Made by a program: the position numbers and the translations under genes
Assembly (NCBI GenBank): GCA_036874045.1
Contig: JAZBRI010000011.1
Span: forward strand, 3,410,001 to 3,474,000
Length of the DNA: 64,000 nt
Direction of reading: 5' to 3'
Source of the DNA: Cymodocea nodosa
Taxonomy: Eukaryota > Streptophyta > Magnoliopsida > Alismatales > Cymodoceaceae
Shown: positions 1 through 13,153 of the stretch, piece after piece
Position numbering within the stretch: the stretch's first letter is position 1
Layout of the letters: each line of letters starts with the position of its first letter
Notes under the pieces: model-generated
What the model was told of the DNA's origin: nothing
The model's input: the letters and a program-made list of their open reading frames with translations, nothing else
Database searches by the model: none

Positions 1-161
1 TTTAACTTAGTATAATTTCAGATCCAATATAGACAAGTATTTATATCAGTAAACCTTTTCTATATTAATTGATGTCCTTAATTTACTTTCACAAACAATA
101 GTAATTGAGCAAATATGATTACATTCATTTAGCACACATCATCAAAACAAAATACTCAACA
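1..161 (-). repeat. Sirevirus-1 3' LTR, partial (window edge)
   Basis: The end matches the ends of the LTRs at 1361-2998, 17073-18639, 19366-20941 and 49812-51393, finishing in ACTCAACA. On the minus strand this is the LTR start (TGTTGAGT). It is followed at once by a C-rich tract, the polypurine tract on the minus strand, which marks it as the 3' LTR. The rest lies outside the window. Confidence 0.9.
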
Positions 162-604
162 ATCTCCCCCTTTTTGATGATGAAAAAACCATATTAAATC
201 AATTATGAAATATATTTAACTCAACAAAGCACCTCTGTTGGGTTAATTTTTAATTCAACAACTAAGTTTGTTGACTTAAGTTCACTTAAGCTCATTTCTA
301 TTGTTTGTGTAAAATTCACCTCTCAGAAATAAAACTTTTAGATTTCAATAACCACATAATCATCATCTCCCTTTATAATATATGCATTTAAACTCATAAT
401 CATCTCCCCCCTTTTGTCATTAATCAAAAAGATGATTACATAGAATATTACTCGAGAGACATATTTACAACTAAACTTTCAGTAAACATTAATAAGAATG
501 AAATCATTTACAGTAAAATGTACTGTTCAAATAATCAATCAAGAAATACAAACATTACATTTTGTATTCAAACACAAGTAAATAGACAAATGACTTGACA
601 TTTA
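162..604 (-). promoter_or_regulatory. Multiple polypurine tracts and 3' noncoding region of Sirevirus-1
   Basis: The plus strand shows ATCTCCCCCTTTTTG at 162-176 next to the LTR, a weaker ATCTCCC at about 365 and ATCTCCCCCCTTTTG at about 402-416. On the minus strand these are A/G-rich tracts that can prime plus-strand DNA synthesis. Repeated polypurine tracts upstream of the 3' LTR are a known Sirevirus trait. A weak AGTTAA/TTAACT-type inverted repeat lies at about 235-295. No ORF is seen here. Confidence 0.75.
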
Positions 605-3600
605 TCTATTCCTCCTAAGGATATCACTAATAGCATTACAAATTTTATCTCCTAGATGCCTAATTTCATTTCTGATGTCATTGAGCGCTGCATCTAGGTC
701 AAGAGGTAGCTCAAGTTGCTATTGTACTTGATCTGAATTGCTTGGCTGTTGTGATTGTAGGTGTTCTGTATAGTCAGGTTGTTGTTGTTGTCGTTGTTGT
801 GGCATGGCCTGGTATTTTTGCAAATCTTTGATACTAAAAGCTCTCATGCCTTTAGTTTCAGAGGGCTAGTTGGATAAAATTAATTGGTTTGCAAGAAGTC
901 TACATACAACATCACCAAAAAATAACTTTGTACTCATATGTTGTAGTTGAGAAATGAAAACATCAAGCCAATTAATTTGAATTCTATTCAGGAGGTGATA
1001 AGTTGCATATAAACAACTTCTATTGACTTCCAAATTATGTTTGACTCTCTGAAATAAATTGGCATGCAGAATATTTGCAATAAACCTTGCCTCTACATTT
1101 AGATTTTCCATTAATCTCATTTTAGTGTATACACTTGGAACCTGTGATAACAATTGAATGTCCCATTCCAACTGTCTAATAATGTCAAATCTGTTCGTAA
1201 CAACAACACCTTCATTTCTTAATCCTAAAACTTCAAAAATCAATTCAGGAGATAAATTGAACTCCTGTTGATTTATTTGAGTTGTTAATATATTATCATT
1301 CTTGACCAAATTGTTGTTAAAAGCTGTAATAAGCTCTTTATATTGTTTCCATTTTGTTTCTGTAAGATCGTATGGCTACACAAGAGGGGGTGAATTGTGT
1401 TTTTCAACATTTTTGATTATAATTAAAACTTCAAAACTTAAAAAAAGTCGAGACACTATTTTCATAAAATAATTTTTATTCAAGGTTTCAATTACAATAT
1501 ACAATTCAATTCTCCTCAGAAATTGTAGATACAATTATATATTGATACCATGTTTCATCTATACAATTTCATAACTACAAATAAAGAAAACTAATTTGTG
1601 GAATTTAAAACATTTCTCCCTGTTTGAGATCTTTCTTCTTCTTCTCTTTCTTCTTCAGCAATTCTTCAGGAACGAATATCTAGTCTTTCTCTACTTCATC
1701 GAATTGCTTTCTTCTGATACTTCAAATCTTTAGTGACATAAATCTGACCTTTTCTGCTTCACTAAATTTTCTTCCATTTGAGACTTCAAATCTTCAGTGA
1801 CATAAATCTAACATTTTCTACTTCATTTAATTTTCTTCCATTTGAGAGCTTTTCCCCGAAGAGGTGTTTTTGATCCCTAAAAAGATTTTTCATTTGGTGT
1901 GCAAGGACAACTGATCAACGAGAATTCTATGCTTTTTATACTGTATCTTCATTTCATGCATATCCTCCACATTTAATCACTATCAGTCTTCCACTTCTTC
2001 ACGTCTTTTCTTTTTCCTTCATCGAAATACACACATTCTAAGCCACGTTTACATTTTGAATTTTCTTTAATCATCAATCCTAAATCTCTGAAAAATTTCC
2101 TGCAAAATAAACATTCTCATCCAAAATCTTTCATCAAGTGTAATAAGAAGTCGTTACTTTAATGCTAACTAAACGAGTAAAACAATTAGATATATAACTT
2201 AACATTTCTAACTTAACGAGTTCCTCATGTGCCAACTCACGTGACAAGTACTGTAGCTAACTCAACGAACTAAGTCTGTGGTGTTACGCTAACTCAACGA
2301 ACCATCTCCATGGTGTTACGATAACTCAACGAACCATCTCCGTTGTGTTACAGATAACTCAACGAACCAGTAATAAACAAATGTTTTTATAATAAGAATT
2401 TTACCACGTACAAAAATAACAACTTAAGTTTTTATAACGCTAACCAAACGCGTTGCCTTAGTGTTCAATATAGCAACTCAACGCGTTTAGTTATGTTAAC
2501 TTAACGAGTTAAACATGTGCACCTCACATGATACAATATAGCATTCATAACTTATAATTTCACCACGTGTACAACACTAACTTAACAAGTTCATCTCTTC
2601 TTTTACTCACTAACTTAACGAGTTCTCACGTGACCTATTTTAACCTTTAAGCCTCTAACTTAATGAGTTCTCACGTGATCTTTATATAAATAACACTCTA
2701 ACTTAATGAGTTGTCTAAAAGTGCACTGTTTATGATACAGAAGATATAACTTTAAAACATATCATGCTTTTCAATAAAAACACACATTAACTTAACGTTT
2801 AGTTAAATGAGAATTTACTGCAACAAAATGACTAGTTATTAACTTAGTATAATTTTAGATCCAATACAGACAAGTATTTATATTAGTAAGCTTTTTCTAT
2901 ATTAATTGATGTTTTTAATTTCTTTTCACAAGCAATAGTAATTAAGAAAATATGATTACTTTCATTCAGCACACATCATCAAAACAAAATACTCAACAGT
3001 TCCAACTAGCAAGAATTGCATTAAGCCTTGAAACTCAAATAAACCTTTTATTTCCAATAAATTTTTGAACTTTATTGGTCAAGCATGCAGAATCTAGCAT
3101 GTAATCAAATTATTGTATTTCTGCAATGCTTCCTCAAACCTAAAATATATTGAATTTCCTTGAATATGTAGTACTCTATACATACAAGGCGATACTTGTA
3201 ACCTTGATTCAGAATTTAATTCATGTTCAGGAACCTCTTCTTCAAAATGAATGTCATGTTGTTCCTTTGTTAAAAAATTTTCTTGAAGCTACTTAGGTAG
3301 GCTTGATTCTCCAACTTCAACAATGTAAGGAACATTTTCAATATCTACTACATCCATTAATTCAGTCTCTATAGAATGTGTAGAGTTCAAATTTTCCATA
3401 AATTCTATAGCCTACGTATCTATCTGTAATACTACATTTTCTTCAACAGATATTTCCATTGGTACATGCTGTGAATTCTCAAACTCTAGTTCTATATATT
3501 TTGAAATAGGCTTATTAACATTAAGCTCTTTTGGAGTCTTATCTTTTTCAATATCTACTACTCTAGACAATCCAACCTTTGAACTAGTTACTGCTCCAAT

Positions 3601-4553
3601 ATTGTCAAGTATATCTGCAATAACTTGTTCAATATCAGTTGCCTGATGCTCTGATTGTTCAATTTCCTTATCATCAAGGCTTGAAACGATAGAAAAACTT
3701 GAACTAATATGTTTCTCTTATTTCTTTTCAAGTTTTCTAGAAAGAGAGAATAAAGTCTCATTATCATCATCAATTTCAGTGTGTTCTAAACTGATGAGTT
3801 TATCAGATGCATTGAAAGGCACAATGTTTAGACATACATTGCCCTTTGGAAATAAATCCTCATCTGATTTTTCTTTTCCAACAACCTTTGTTTCCTTAGA
3901 AATAATTTTTCTAACTCTTTGTCTCTTATAACAAGTCAGCTTCTCTTCTACTAGTATTGCTGTTTTCTTCTGTATTTGTTCTATAAAAGTTTTCTGTTGT
4001 AATTCTTCTAAGGTACTTTCTATTGCTATTGCCTTTCGAAGACCTTCAACTTTTCTTTGATCAACAGCAATATTTGTTTTTTTTCCTTTGTTAATAAAGG
4101 TGTAGGTATTGTAGATTCATGTTCTTCCTCAAATGACTATAGTCTAATTCCATTTATGGGTGTTTGAGGAATTCTATTTGATGAACCTATGCCTTTTTCC
4201 AAATATTGAGCATATTGTTCCAAGAATGCAATTTCAACTCATTTCATTCGATATTCTCTGTCAAATTTACTTCTCATACCCATGTACTGAATACTTTCAA
4301 TAGTATTTTTAAGTTCTTGCCGAACTTCATAAAGTATTCCTTCAGAAAAGAAATAGTCACTATAGATTTGAGCTAACCTTTTGTCAACTTGAAATATTTT
4401 CTTAAACCATGTATGTGGAACATCATCTTCATCTATTTCTTTGCCTTTTCCATTTCCTCTACCTCTTCCTTTTCCTCTGCCATGCCCTTTGAAGAACTTG
4501 AAAACCATCATCGTAGGTTGTAATAGGAACAAGCAGGAAAGATTTTCAAACAC
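602..4553 (-). pseudogene. env-like ORF of Sirevirus-1 (plant transposon protein-like), split by a solo LTR
   Basis: On the minus strand a degenerate reading frame begins near 4553 with a Gly/Arg/Lys-rich stretch, continues through an acidic region (about 3800-3250), then enters a segment with a FEFQGL motif near 3040. It resumes after the solo LTR at 1309-866 with an NRIQINW-VFIS motif. It ends in a Gln-rich, then coiled-coil tail at about 602-790. The FEFQGL and QINW-VFIS parts match the env-like ORF of Athila-1 (31145-33361) in the same order. Stops and at least one frameshift break it. Sireviruses and Athila elements both often carry an ORF here. Envelope function is unproven, and I see no convincing membrane anchor. 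Confidence 0.65.
1361..2998 (-). mobile_element. Solo LTR, Sirevirus family, inside the env-like ORF
   Basis: It begins TGTAAGATCGTATGG and ends AATACTCAACA on the plus strand, like the 5' LTR at 17073-18639. It is flanked by the near-perfect 5-bp duplication gtttc (1356-1360) and gttcc (2999-3003). No internal sequence remains, so it is a solo LTR left by LTR-LTR recombination. The core (about 2160-2720) is packed with TAACTCAACGAA and CTTAACGAGTT half-sites and CACGTG. Confidence 0.9.
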
Positions 4554-6109
4554 AAAGTTTATGAGATAACCTATGTTTCCATGTAATAAGTGTTTAAATA
4601 AGGTTTTAGTCGACTAACGCAATGAGTATATTAGACGGGTATGGAATTTAAATGAATATTGAATACAATTTATTTAATCAAGGTACCCAAAATATTTAAG
4701 CATAACTCATTGAGTTAACTAACCTAATGAGTAAAACACTATCTAGAGGCAATTTTACACGTTACCTTACATAACATAACGTCTAATTAGTATACTTTAC
4801 CAAACAAACAAGTTTCAGATGTTTTCAAGTGAAATCTTCCGAAGATAACACACAAGCTATAATTAACATATATAAAACATCATCTTGAGAGCATTGTAAA
4901 CTATTCTAATATTCTTTTTATGAATCTAAAATAGTTTGTTTGTCTTTTAAATTGTTTCATCAAGATCTAAAGAGGACTAAACTTAGATTAACCAAGATCT
5001 ATATTTTGAATGATATTAATCTATTTTGGACATTGTAATTCCTCCCCCTACAAATATACTTCAAATATATTCAATAATATACAAAATATACTTATATAAA
5101 AATAGGTGTTAATTATAACTATACTTTAAATTTTCATTTCAGAATTGTCTTATCATCCTAAATTCATAAAAAATGATTTCAAGAATCAACTCCAACCCTA
5201 TATGAATCAAAACATAACTTTAAACTTAATATGATTAACTCAAGGAGAATAAAAGAATGTATCTCAAATAAACATTTTCAAAAGTACTAACGTTGATTCA
5301 ATAAATCAATAGTCATATTGGTAGAAACTATATTTGATTCAAAGATATCTATATTTAACGAAACAACTTTTATCTTTTCAAAATAGTAAATATTGATAAT
5401 TTTCTTTAAAAGTTAGTTTGAAAAGCTTGAATCATACAAGAGCTTTCTAATGTACCTGTATAATGAGCTTTCAGTCAACAATCTCAGGTCTGATCAGGAC
5501 CTTAGGTTGCTAGATTTAAAGAGTCCTTTTTCAGGACAACAATCCTTACATATCTATCTACTCAAGTAGAAGAGTCTCGTGATCAAACTAATCAATAAAC
5601 TCTCAAAGATTTTCACTTAGTAAGCACTTTCATTTTAAGTATAGTATATATGTACTTCATTTAATACAAATGCAATAAAACACAAATCTCATACAATCTT
5701 TACGTCTATGATTTTACTAAAAATATGAATCAATTTCAATAAGCTCATACTTTTGATTAGTAGTTTAATATGATTTACATATAAATTATTCTACAAGTTT
5801 AATCAATCAAGTCAAACTCATTCTTGATCAAATGCACTTTCATTGATCCAAAGAAAATCACTTAATCAAAATTTCAGGATATCAAAGGAATTTAATGTTT
5901 TTCATTGACACTTCCACTTAAAATTTTGAAAACCATTAAACTTAACAAAATAAGTAAAATCAATAAGATACTACTATAATTTTACCATAAATGCATAGTA
6001 TCTTATGCAGCAGTTTAGATATTACTTAGATATTTATAATAAGTATATAATATCTATGAGGTAAACAACATCATCAACAATATTTATCTTTTTGTGGAGT
6101 TTAAGTATT
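4554..6109 (-). other. Noncoding spacer between pol and the env-like ORF, with an Athila-like tail segment
   Basis: No credible ORF. From about 4900 to 6040 the sequence aligns, on the minus strand, with the noncoding tail that precedes the 3' LTR in Athila-1 (37560-38640) and Athila-2 (45510-46470). The match includes the strongly conserved block at 5460-5590 (GTCAACAATC repeats, TGATCAGGA). At 4690-4740 is a TAACTCATTGAGTTA palindrome followed by a further half-site. Either an Athila fragment inserted here and lost its LTRs, or the two families share this module. Confidence 0.6.
5455..5600 (-). other. Conserved noncoding segment, candidate structured RNA (copy 1)
   Basis: This is the most conserved part of the Athila-like tail and recurs at 38010-38160 and 45900-46035. 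It has two GTCAACAAT repeats about 70 bp apart, a TGATCAGGA core, and outer arms (GAGCTTT and a CTCGTG region) that can pair in the Athila copies. This copy's outer stem is weaker. Function unknown. Confidence 0.5.
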
Positions 6110-6590
6110 TTACAAATCACATAGCCTACAAATACCTAAATTTAATCTAATGTTGCATAATGTATTTTCGTCTAGAGGTTTTGTAAATATATCAGCTAAT
6201 TGATTTTTACTAGACACAAATTCTAATTTAATTTTTCCTTTAATTACGTTATCTCTTAGAAAATGATGTCTAACCTCTATATGCTTTGCTCTTGAATGTA
6301 ATACAGGATTTTTGGAAATATTTATTGCAGAACAACTGTCACAATAAATCTCAGTTGTATCATAAGATAATCCAAAATCTTCTAAAGTTTGCCTTATCTA
6401 CAGAATCTGAGTGCAACACAGTGCAGCAGCAACATATTCAGCTTCTGTAGTAGAAAGTGCTATACAATTTTGCTTTTTACTAAACTATGACACCAAATTA
6501 TTTCCCAATAATTGACATGTGCCACTGGTACTCTTTCTATCAGATTTAGATCCTGCATAATCAGCATTAATATATCTTATAAGATCTATT
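6110..6590 (-). pseudogene. Copia RNase H domain, Sirevirus-1
   Basis: The minus-strand frame continues from RT. It shows the family block [14 protein letters not shown] near 6550, then after an in-frame stop at about 6486 the ALSTTEAEYVAA block (about 6430), YCDNCSA, RAKHIEVRHHFLRD and ADIFTKPL close to the end. The stop codon is at 6110-6112. RNase H removes the RNA strand during reverse transcription. The single stop inside it is among many that inactivate this pol. Confidence 0.85.
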
Positions 6591-7906
6591 GAACTATCCT
6601 TAGAATAATACAGTCCGAAATTTTTAGTTCCTTGTATATATCTAAATATTCTTTTAACTGCAATTAAGTGTGATTCCTTAGGATTAGATTGAAATCTAGC
6701 ACAAACACACACAGCAAACATAATATCAAGTCTACTAGCAGTCAAATAAAGTAAAGAACCAATCATACTTCTGTATTTTCTTTGATCTATAGATTTTCCT
6801 ATGTCATCAATATCTAACTTTAAAGTAGTACTCATAGGAGTTCCTCGAATCCTTGTATCATTAAAATTAAATTTCTTAAGCATTTCATCTACATATTTTT
6901 CCTGATTTAAAAATATACCTTTATCCATTTGCTTAATTTGAAGTCCTAGAAAATATGAAAGTTCTCCTATCATACTCATTTCAAACTGATTAGTCATCTC
7001 TTCAGAGAATATTTCTATCAACTTATCAGAGGTTGCTCCAAAGATTATATCATCCACGTATATTTGAACAACAATCTGATCTTTACCATCTCTCTTAATA
7101 AATAGAGTATGATCCACTTTTCCCATGATATAGCCTTTTTCTATTAAAAAAGTAGACAATCTTTCATACCATGATCTAGGTGCTTGCTTCAAACCATATA
7201 AGGCTTTCTTCAATTTATACACAAAGTCAAGATTTTTAATATCTTCAAATCCAGGTGGTTGTTTTACATAGACTTCTTCTTTAATTAAACCATTTAGAAA
7301 TGCACTCTTTACATCCATTTGATATAATTTAAAATCCATATAATAAGCATAGGCCAATAATATTCTAATACTTTCTAACCTAGCCACGGGAGCAAATGTT
7401 TCATCATAATCTAATCCTTCTTCCTATGTATACCCTTGTGCAACTAATCTAGCTTTATTCCTTATAATTTGACCAGTTTCATTAGTTTTGTTTCAAAAGA
7501 TCCACTTTGTACCTATTATGGACTGATTTTCTGGTGGAGAGACTAATTCCCATACATCATTTCTAATGAATTGATTTAGTTCTTCTTGCATTGCCACTAT
7601 CCAATTTTCATTAGATAATGCTTCTTGTATATTCCTTAGTTCCACCATAGAAACAAACATACACATACTATTTAAATTTACTGAAGCTCTAGTTTTAACT
7701 CCCTCATTAATATTACTAATGACTTGAGTAATGGGATGTGATGAAGAATAATGCCAATTTCTCTGATTTTCCTCAATATTCTCATCAACATCTGAAAGTC
7801 CATCACTTTCATCGTTAGTTTGATCATTTAAGTTCATATTTTTGATTTTTTCAAATAAATCATCAATCTCTCTATTGATCTCTAACTCATTTGGAAAATT
7901 GATCAT
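6485..7906 (-). pseudogene. Copia reverse transcriptase, Sirevirus-1
   Basis: Minus strand. The first part (7906-7493) ends with the RT entry block (AMQEELNQF, then WELV and GTKWIF). A short broken stretch at 7492-7388 reads as the ARLVAQGY region with stops. The long piece from 7387 has DVKSAFLNG near residues 25-33, [13 protein letters not shown] at 62-74 and the catalytic YVDD at 110-113 (nt 7049-7060). The region just upstream is acidic, Asn/Asp-rich linker. The catalytic motifs are intact, but at least two stops separate the pieces. Confidence 0.92.
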
Positions 7907-7927
7907 ATCATCATTATCAGCTTTAGA

Positions 7928-8962
7928 TTAAGATTCTCTAAGAGAATTTTCATTGAAGCTTACATGGAGGGTTTCTTCAATAGTCCTAGAAGTCTTGTTA
8001 TATACTCTATAGGCTTTACTTCTAGTAGAGTAACCTACAAAAATTCCTTCATCCGATTTGGCTTGAAATTTATCCCTTTTATCCTTAGTATTAAGAATAA
8101 AATACTTGCAGCCAAATGGTTTCATATAGGAAATTTTTGGAACCCTATTAAACATAATTTCAAAAGGAGTTTTATTAACATGAGGTCTTAAATGACTTAT
8201 GTTAATAACATAACAAGCTGTATTTACTACTTCAGCCCAAAGATTTTGAGGTAACTTATGTTTATTCAACATAGTTCTGGCCATTTCTTGAAGTAATCTA
8301 TTCTTTCTCTCAACAACACCATTTTGACATGGTGCTCTTGGAAAAGAAAATCTGTGATCAATGTCATGCTCATTACAATAGTTATCCATTTGATCATTAT
8401 CAAATTCAGTTCCATGATCACTCCTAAGTTTTTGAATAGAAACACTTTGCTCATTTTGAACAAAATTGCAAAACATTTTAAATTTTTCAAAAACTTCTGT
8501 CTTAGATGCTAGAAAATATACCCAAGTGTATCTAGAGAAGTCATCTACTAAAACAAATACATACCGTTTACCACCAAGACTCATGATTCTTGTTGGTCCA
8601 AATAGATCCATATGTATAAGTTCTAAGACTCTCTTGCTTGATATATCAGTTTTGGATTTAAAAGAGTTTTTGTGAAGTTTACCTAACTCACATGCATCAC
8701 ACATAAAGTTCTTTGAGTATTTAATCTTTGGTAAACCTCTCACTAAATGTTTTCTAGATAGTTTATGTAACAGTCTCATATTTATATGCCCAATCCTTCT
8801 ATGCCATAGATATGCATTACTAGTTTCAACTAGCAAACATGAATTTAAATCAACTACACCAGAAGGTAAAGATAAAATACATACAGAACCTTTTCTTTTA
8901 GCAATAAACTTAATTTCATCTGTATTTTTATCAATTATTTTGCATACATTATCTTCAAACAC
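7928..8962 (-). pseudogene. Copia integrase, Sirevirus-1
   Basis: Minus strand, 344 codons open. The zinc-binding HHCC head is complete (H54, H59, C88, C91), with the GAG-pre-integrase motif LWHRRIGH. The core carries the DD35E triad at D119, D182 (RSDHGTEF) and E218 (NGVVERKN). It inserts the cDNA and leaves 5-bp duplications. Stops separate it from protease upstream (8963-9001) and RT downstream (7907-7927). It is the best preserved domain of this element. Confidence 0.93.
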
Positions 8963-9001
8963 TACATAATATCCATTTTCAATTAGTTTTATGACACTCA
9001 G

Positions 9002-9226
9002 CTAATTAAATCCTAGGTTTTCTACATATAGTACATTTGAAATAACACAAGTAGGAGTTATTTGAACATTGCCCATACCTATGATTTTATCTTTGCTTTT
9101 GTTTCCAAATGTTACACTTCTTTTCATGGTATTTGTAAAATTTTGTAATAGACTTTTTTGTCCGGTCATGTGACTTGACGCTCCACTGTCCAATATCCAT
9201 TTTGATGTTGTTTCCTCCTGCAACAC
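9002..9226 (-). pseudogene. Copia aspartic protease, Sirevirus-1
   Basis: Minus strand. It has the copia protease signature WILDSGASSHMTG with the catalytic Asp at residue 13 of this open stretch (about nt 9188-9190), followed by the FGN...G.G...I pattern typical of the family. Protease frees gag and pol products from the polyprotein. Upstream (9227-9351) the frame is broken but still reads as gag-protease linker with a WVPRKS-type motif. Confidence 0.88.
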
Positions 9227-9351
9227 AAATTAAGAAAAACTTTTTCTTGGTACCCAATGTTGTTGAGGACCAAGTTCATTAAACGCATATTTCTTCTTTT
9301 TGTTTAAAAATAGTTTAACATTATCATTTATATTCTTATTAGTTGTAAGTA

Positions 9352-10389
9352 CTATTGATTTATCATTAGCTTCATACTCACATTAGCATTATTGCTTTTG
9401 CAATCATTCTTTTTGTTTTTAGATGTAGTATAATCAAGACCAAACATATTTTTATCAGATGTTAATTTATTTTGGTCATGCTTATACATTTTTGTAAGTT
9501 CATACCAAGATTTTGTACTTGTATTAACACTTTCCGTACATACAAAATCTTTTTCTGCACAAGAATTTTTTGTTTTATCACATGCAGAATGAGTAATTAG
9601 TCTAATACCAGTGTATTGAATTACATGCTCAGGTTTCTGAATTTTCAGTTTACTACAATTATCTGAAATTTTAGAAACATTAGAAACTGAATTTCTAGAA
9701 CAAGAAACAAGATTTTTAGAAACATTTATAGTCATGTTAGAAGTACAATTTGACAAATCACATTGATTTATATTATTAGTGCATGATTCATCCCTTGAAG
9801 TACCTACTTCTACATATTTATTACCTTGTTTCATAATAAAAGGAATTTTAGTCTTAGATTTACTTGAACTGCAACTAATAAATCCTTTATTGGCTTGAGA
9901 TTCAGGATAATCAAATCCTAAGCCAAATTTATAAGACACCGCAAGGGTACTAGTTAGTTTGTCTAACTTAGTTTGACTTAAATTCCATTTCTCAAAGGTA
10001 GAATTTAAATCTTGCTCTCTCAGTTTTAATTTTTCTATCTCTAATTCAAGTTCATTTATATTGTTTCTCAACATTTCATTTTCAGATTCTATCGTTAATT
10101 TTTCAGCATTTATATTCTGTATTTGTTCATGCAAGATACATTCATTAAATATAAATTTTTGCAAATCTCTAGCATGATTTTCATTATCACATTTAAACTT
10201 TTCTATAGTAGACAGGAAACAATTTTCTTCTTCCATAATGGATGAAGATTTTCTAATATTCTTATTTTCCAGTTTACATACTTTAAGTTTTTGTAATAAT
10301 GCATGATAAGCACATAATAATTCATCAAAGTTGAAATCTAAATGACTTTCAGGATCAGATATTACCTCAGACTCATCTGCCATGAAGCA
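9352..10389 (-). pseudogene. Sirevirus gag-pol linker, coiled coil
   Basis: Minus strand, open for 343 codons from 10383. The first half is heptad-rich (Glu/Lys/Leu/Asn) and predicted by eye to be a long coiled coil (residues about 20-140). The second half is Ser/Asn/Lys-rich. The segment FDELLCAYHALLQKL recurs at 18827-19093 in the second gag copy, where it directly follows the zinc-knuckle region. The apparent ATG at 10383 is therefore internal, and the upstream gag has been pushed away by the insertion at 10390-15781. The last bases, aagca (10385-10389), are the target duplication. Confidence 0.75.
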
Positions 10390-13129
10390 TGCTAGTCCCT
10401 AGCAAGTATTCAAGTATATAAACTAGAAAATGATTAGAATGACAATTACTAGAAGCTTTTATTCAAATACAAAACAAAACCAAAGGGAAATCCTAACTAG
10501 TGCTCCTTTTCGTAGGCGTAACGACTACATTTAGCATATGTAGTAAGTCATTAAACCCCTAGGCTACCCTAGTGGCAGAGTTTTGTCTCTAGAGGGTTTT
10601 CAGTAGATACACCCACAAAGTCCAAATCAAAATAAAAAGAAAACACAACTAAAAACAATCAAAAGACAAGTAAATAAGATACACAACAAAACAAAGACAA
10701 AGATCAGACTCGAATGAGAAATTATTAAGCTCAATGGTGCTATAAGGTCAATAGGCATAATGGTGGCTCAGTAGAAAAGAAACCTCACTAGTTCTTTAGA
10801 TTCCAATAAGCCCATATTAGAGTGTAAGAAGAGTCACTTTATCAAAAGGACCATCTGCCTTGATACAATAAGAATCTCACCCTCACTACACATAAGAACA
10901 TATAATGCACATGACTATGAATATGCAGTAATAACCAAATAATAGGTAGTGACTACAACTCCCTCTCTTCTGTTGAGAAATGTTGGAAAATGTCTAGTAC
11001 AAGTTACAAAGGTACCAACTACATAGCATGCCAAACACCCATATGCATAAAAGAAGGGAAAGCTAAGAATTGAAGAAAGTTAGCTACTTTCTTTCTTCCC
11101 ATATGATCTTTAAGGTCCCTTTTCAACGTTACTTGCTTCTTCTTTCTTTTCTTTTCTTTTTTTTTCTTCTTTTTTTTCACATGACCTTGATTCCCAACAA
11201 AACTTGCTTAGCATGCTAGTAATGATAACCTTGGTACTTTCTTAGGCATATCCTTCAAAATCTCATAAAAGTTTGGGAGGATCCTAAATAAAAATCTCAC
11301 CTTAAGGTTACATAATATGCAAACCTCTTTGTGGTGGCACTCAGCTTGGGATCACTCAAACAAGGCATTAATCCTAGTGATAAAGAAGACTTCACTCAAG
11401 GCACAACTAACATGAGACTCATCTTTCTCTAAAGAACATAACAATAGGTCCACGCTTTAGGTTTTGGAGTCCACTCAAAAAGTAATGGGGCTAAACCCAT
11501 AAATCCTAATAGCATTTCTTGAGTTTCAAAATCTCATCACTTGGGTCTAACCAAAACACAATGTAAGAACAATAACAACAAAAATAACAAGAAAAACACA
11601 TGAAAATTCACTAACATCACAAAAAATACATGAAAACACAATAAAAATAATGAGAACAATCTACATGCCACCCCCCCACACTTAAATGATGCATTGTCCT
11701 CAATGAATCTATTATGAAACTTAAGTATGGAAATGTTATGCATGTAGATGATCTATTATTACACTGAACAAATAAGAAGTAAAAGGCAAGGCAAACAGAT
11801 GTCTCTTCAAGATATGCAAACATAAGCATAAAGCATATAAAGTTTCATTCCTAAAGACATGCAATGGAGATTGCATAGCATATCCATAGAAAAATGTATA
11901 CTATAAAATTCGTGCAAATGCAATAGAGAGTAGAGAGATGTACCATTGCGTACCTTGCTCTTGGACACACAAAGGAAACTACAAAACTAACAAACAGATC
12001 AAAACTGAAGAAAATAGAATACAAAGCATATGAAATATAGACATATAAAGAAAAAAGTTTTATTTGATTATTATTTTTATTTATTTATTTATTTTTACAT
12101 ACAATTTATGGCTTTATGTAACATAAACATGATAAGGTCTAAAATAGGGACATTCTTATGCTAAAGTGTCTTAGAAATGCCACAATCTCTAATTGACAAC
12201 AATAATGAAGTCATTTTACAACTAGGAAAATAGTTATAACATGACTGACTACAAATTCTTAAATCATGCATATCTATTTCAGATCAGCCTGCATAACAAT
12301 GAATAACAATTAAAGGCTTATCAAAAGGATATTTAAGCATTTATCTTATTCACAAACATAACTTTGGATGAAAGGGTTTTACAACATATATGCATGTGAC
12401 TAAATTAACGCATAGAATTTATTAACTTAGCAAGATCAATCCATGTAATTCATGTAAATTTGTAGTCCTACTTTGTGCAAAAGTATGCATAAAATTTTAA
12501 AAGACTATCAATTTCTAAAGTGTAATGTACTCTATCTTGAAATCTGTCTCATCTATCAACTTTGAAAATTTACACAGAAATTTCTACACATCAAAATTTA
12601 TTGCAAAAATACTCAAATTATAGATAAAGAAGTGTACTTTCATAGAAAAATAACTACTAGAAACTTGAATCATGGTGTTGCAATGTTTTCTCAGAGGAAA
12701 AACTTTAGTTAGGTTAGTTTTGCTCTGAAACTACATAACACCATCATCTTCACAAATTCATAAATCTCTCAATACAATTCCAAATTCAACAAATATTGAT
12801 TTAAATGAAACTTTAAACATTTTAGCAACTCAGGAAAATCATGAAACTCAGATTTTACATCTAGCATCAAACCAGAAAAGTTTTTCAAATCACATTCTTA
12901 AAACAATTTTGTACTAAAAATCATATAACACTATGAATTGACTACACAAAGATTATCATTTCAATTCCAAAAGAGATTCACACCATCACTTAAATATATA
13001 TATATTTAGCTCATATGGTGTTTCCAAGAAAAGAAAGAAAAGAGAAAATAAAATATTTAGAAGAGAAATACAATACACAAAGGAATATATTCACTAAACA
13101 CAATTTTGAACACTGTTAAAACACCAAGC
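10390..13129 (-). other. Noncoding internal region of the one-LTR gypsy element
   Basis: I see no ORF with gag or pol similarity. It holds a CT-rich tract (about 11130-11185), the Athila-type ATTGAGGACAATG with adjoining G tract on the minus strand (11671-11705), a TTTA microsatellite at about 12070-12100, and otherwise AT-rich sequence. The element would have needed proteins from a related autonomous copy. Confidence 0.6.
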
Positions 13130-13147
13130 TCCCCGGCAACGATGCCA
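13130..13147 (-). promoter_or_regulatory. Primer binding site, tRNA-Asp type
   Basis: The minus strand reads TGGCATCGTTGCCGGGGA six bases after the LTR end. This matches the 3' end of plant tRNA-Asp except for one or two bases and resembles the site at 26069-26086 of Athila-1. It fixes the LTR/internal boundary and the element's orientation. Confidence 0.85.
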
Positions 13148-13153
13148 AAAACT

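Noticed and set aside
7964..8675. Plus-strand ORFs of 62-75 codons over the integrase
   Set aside because: Antisense shadows of the conserved copia integrase reading frame.
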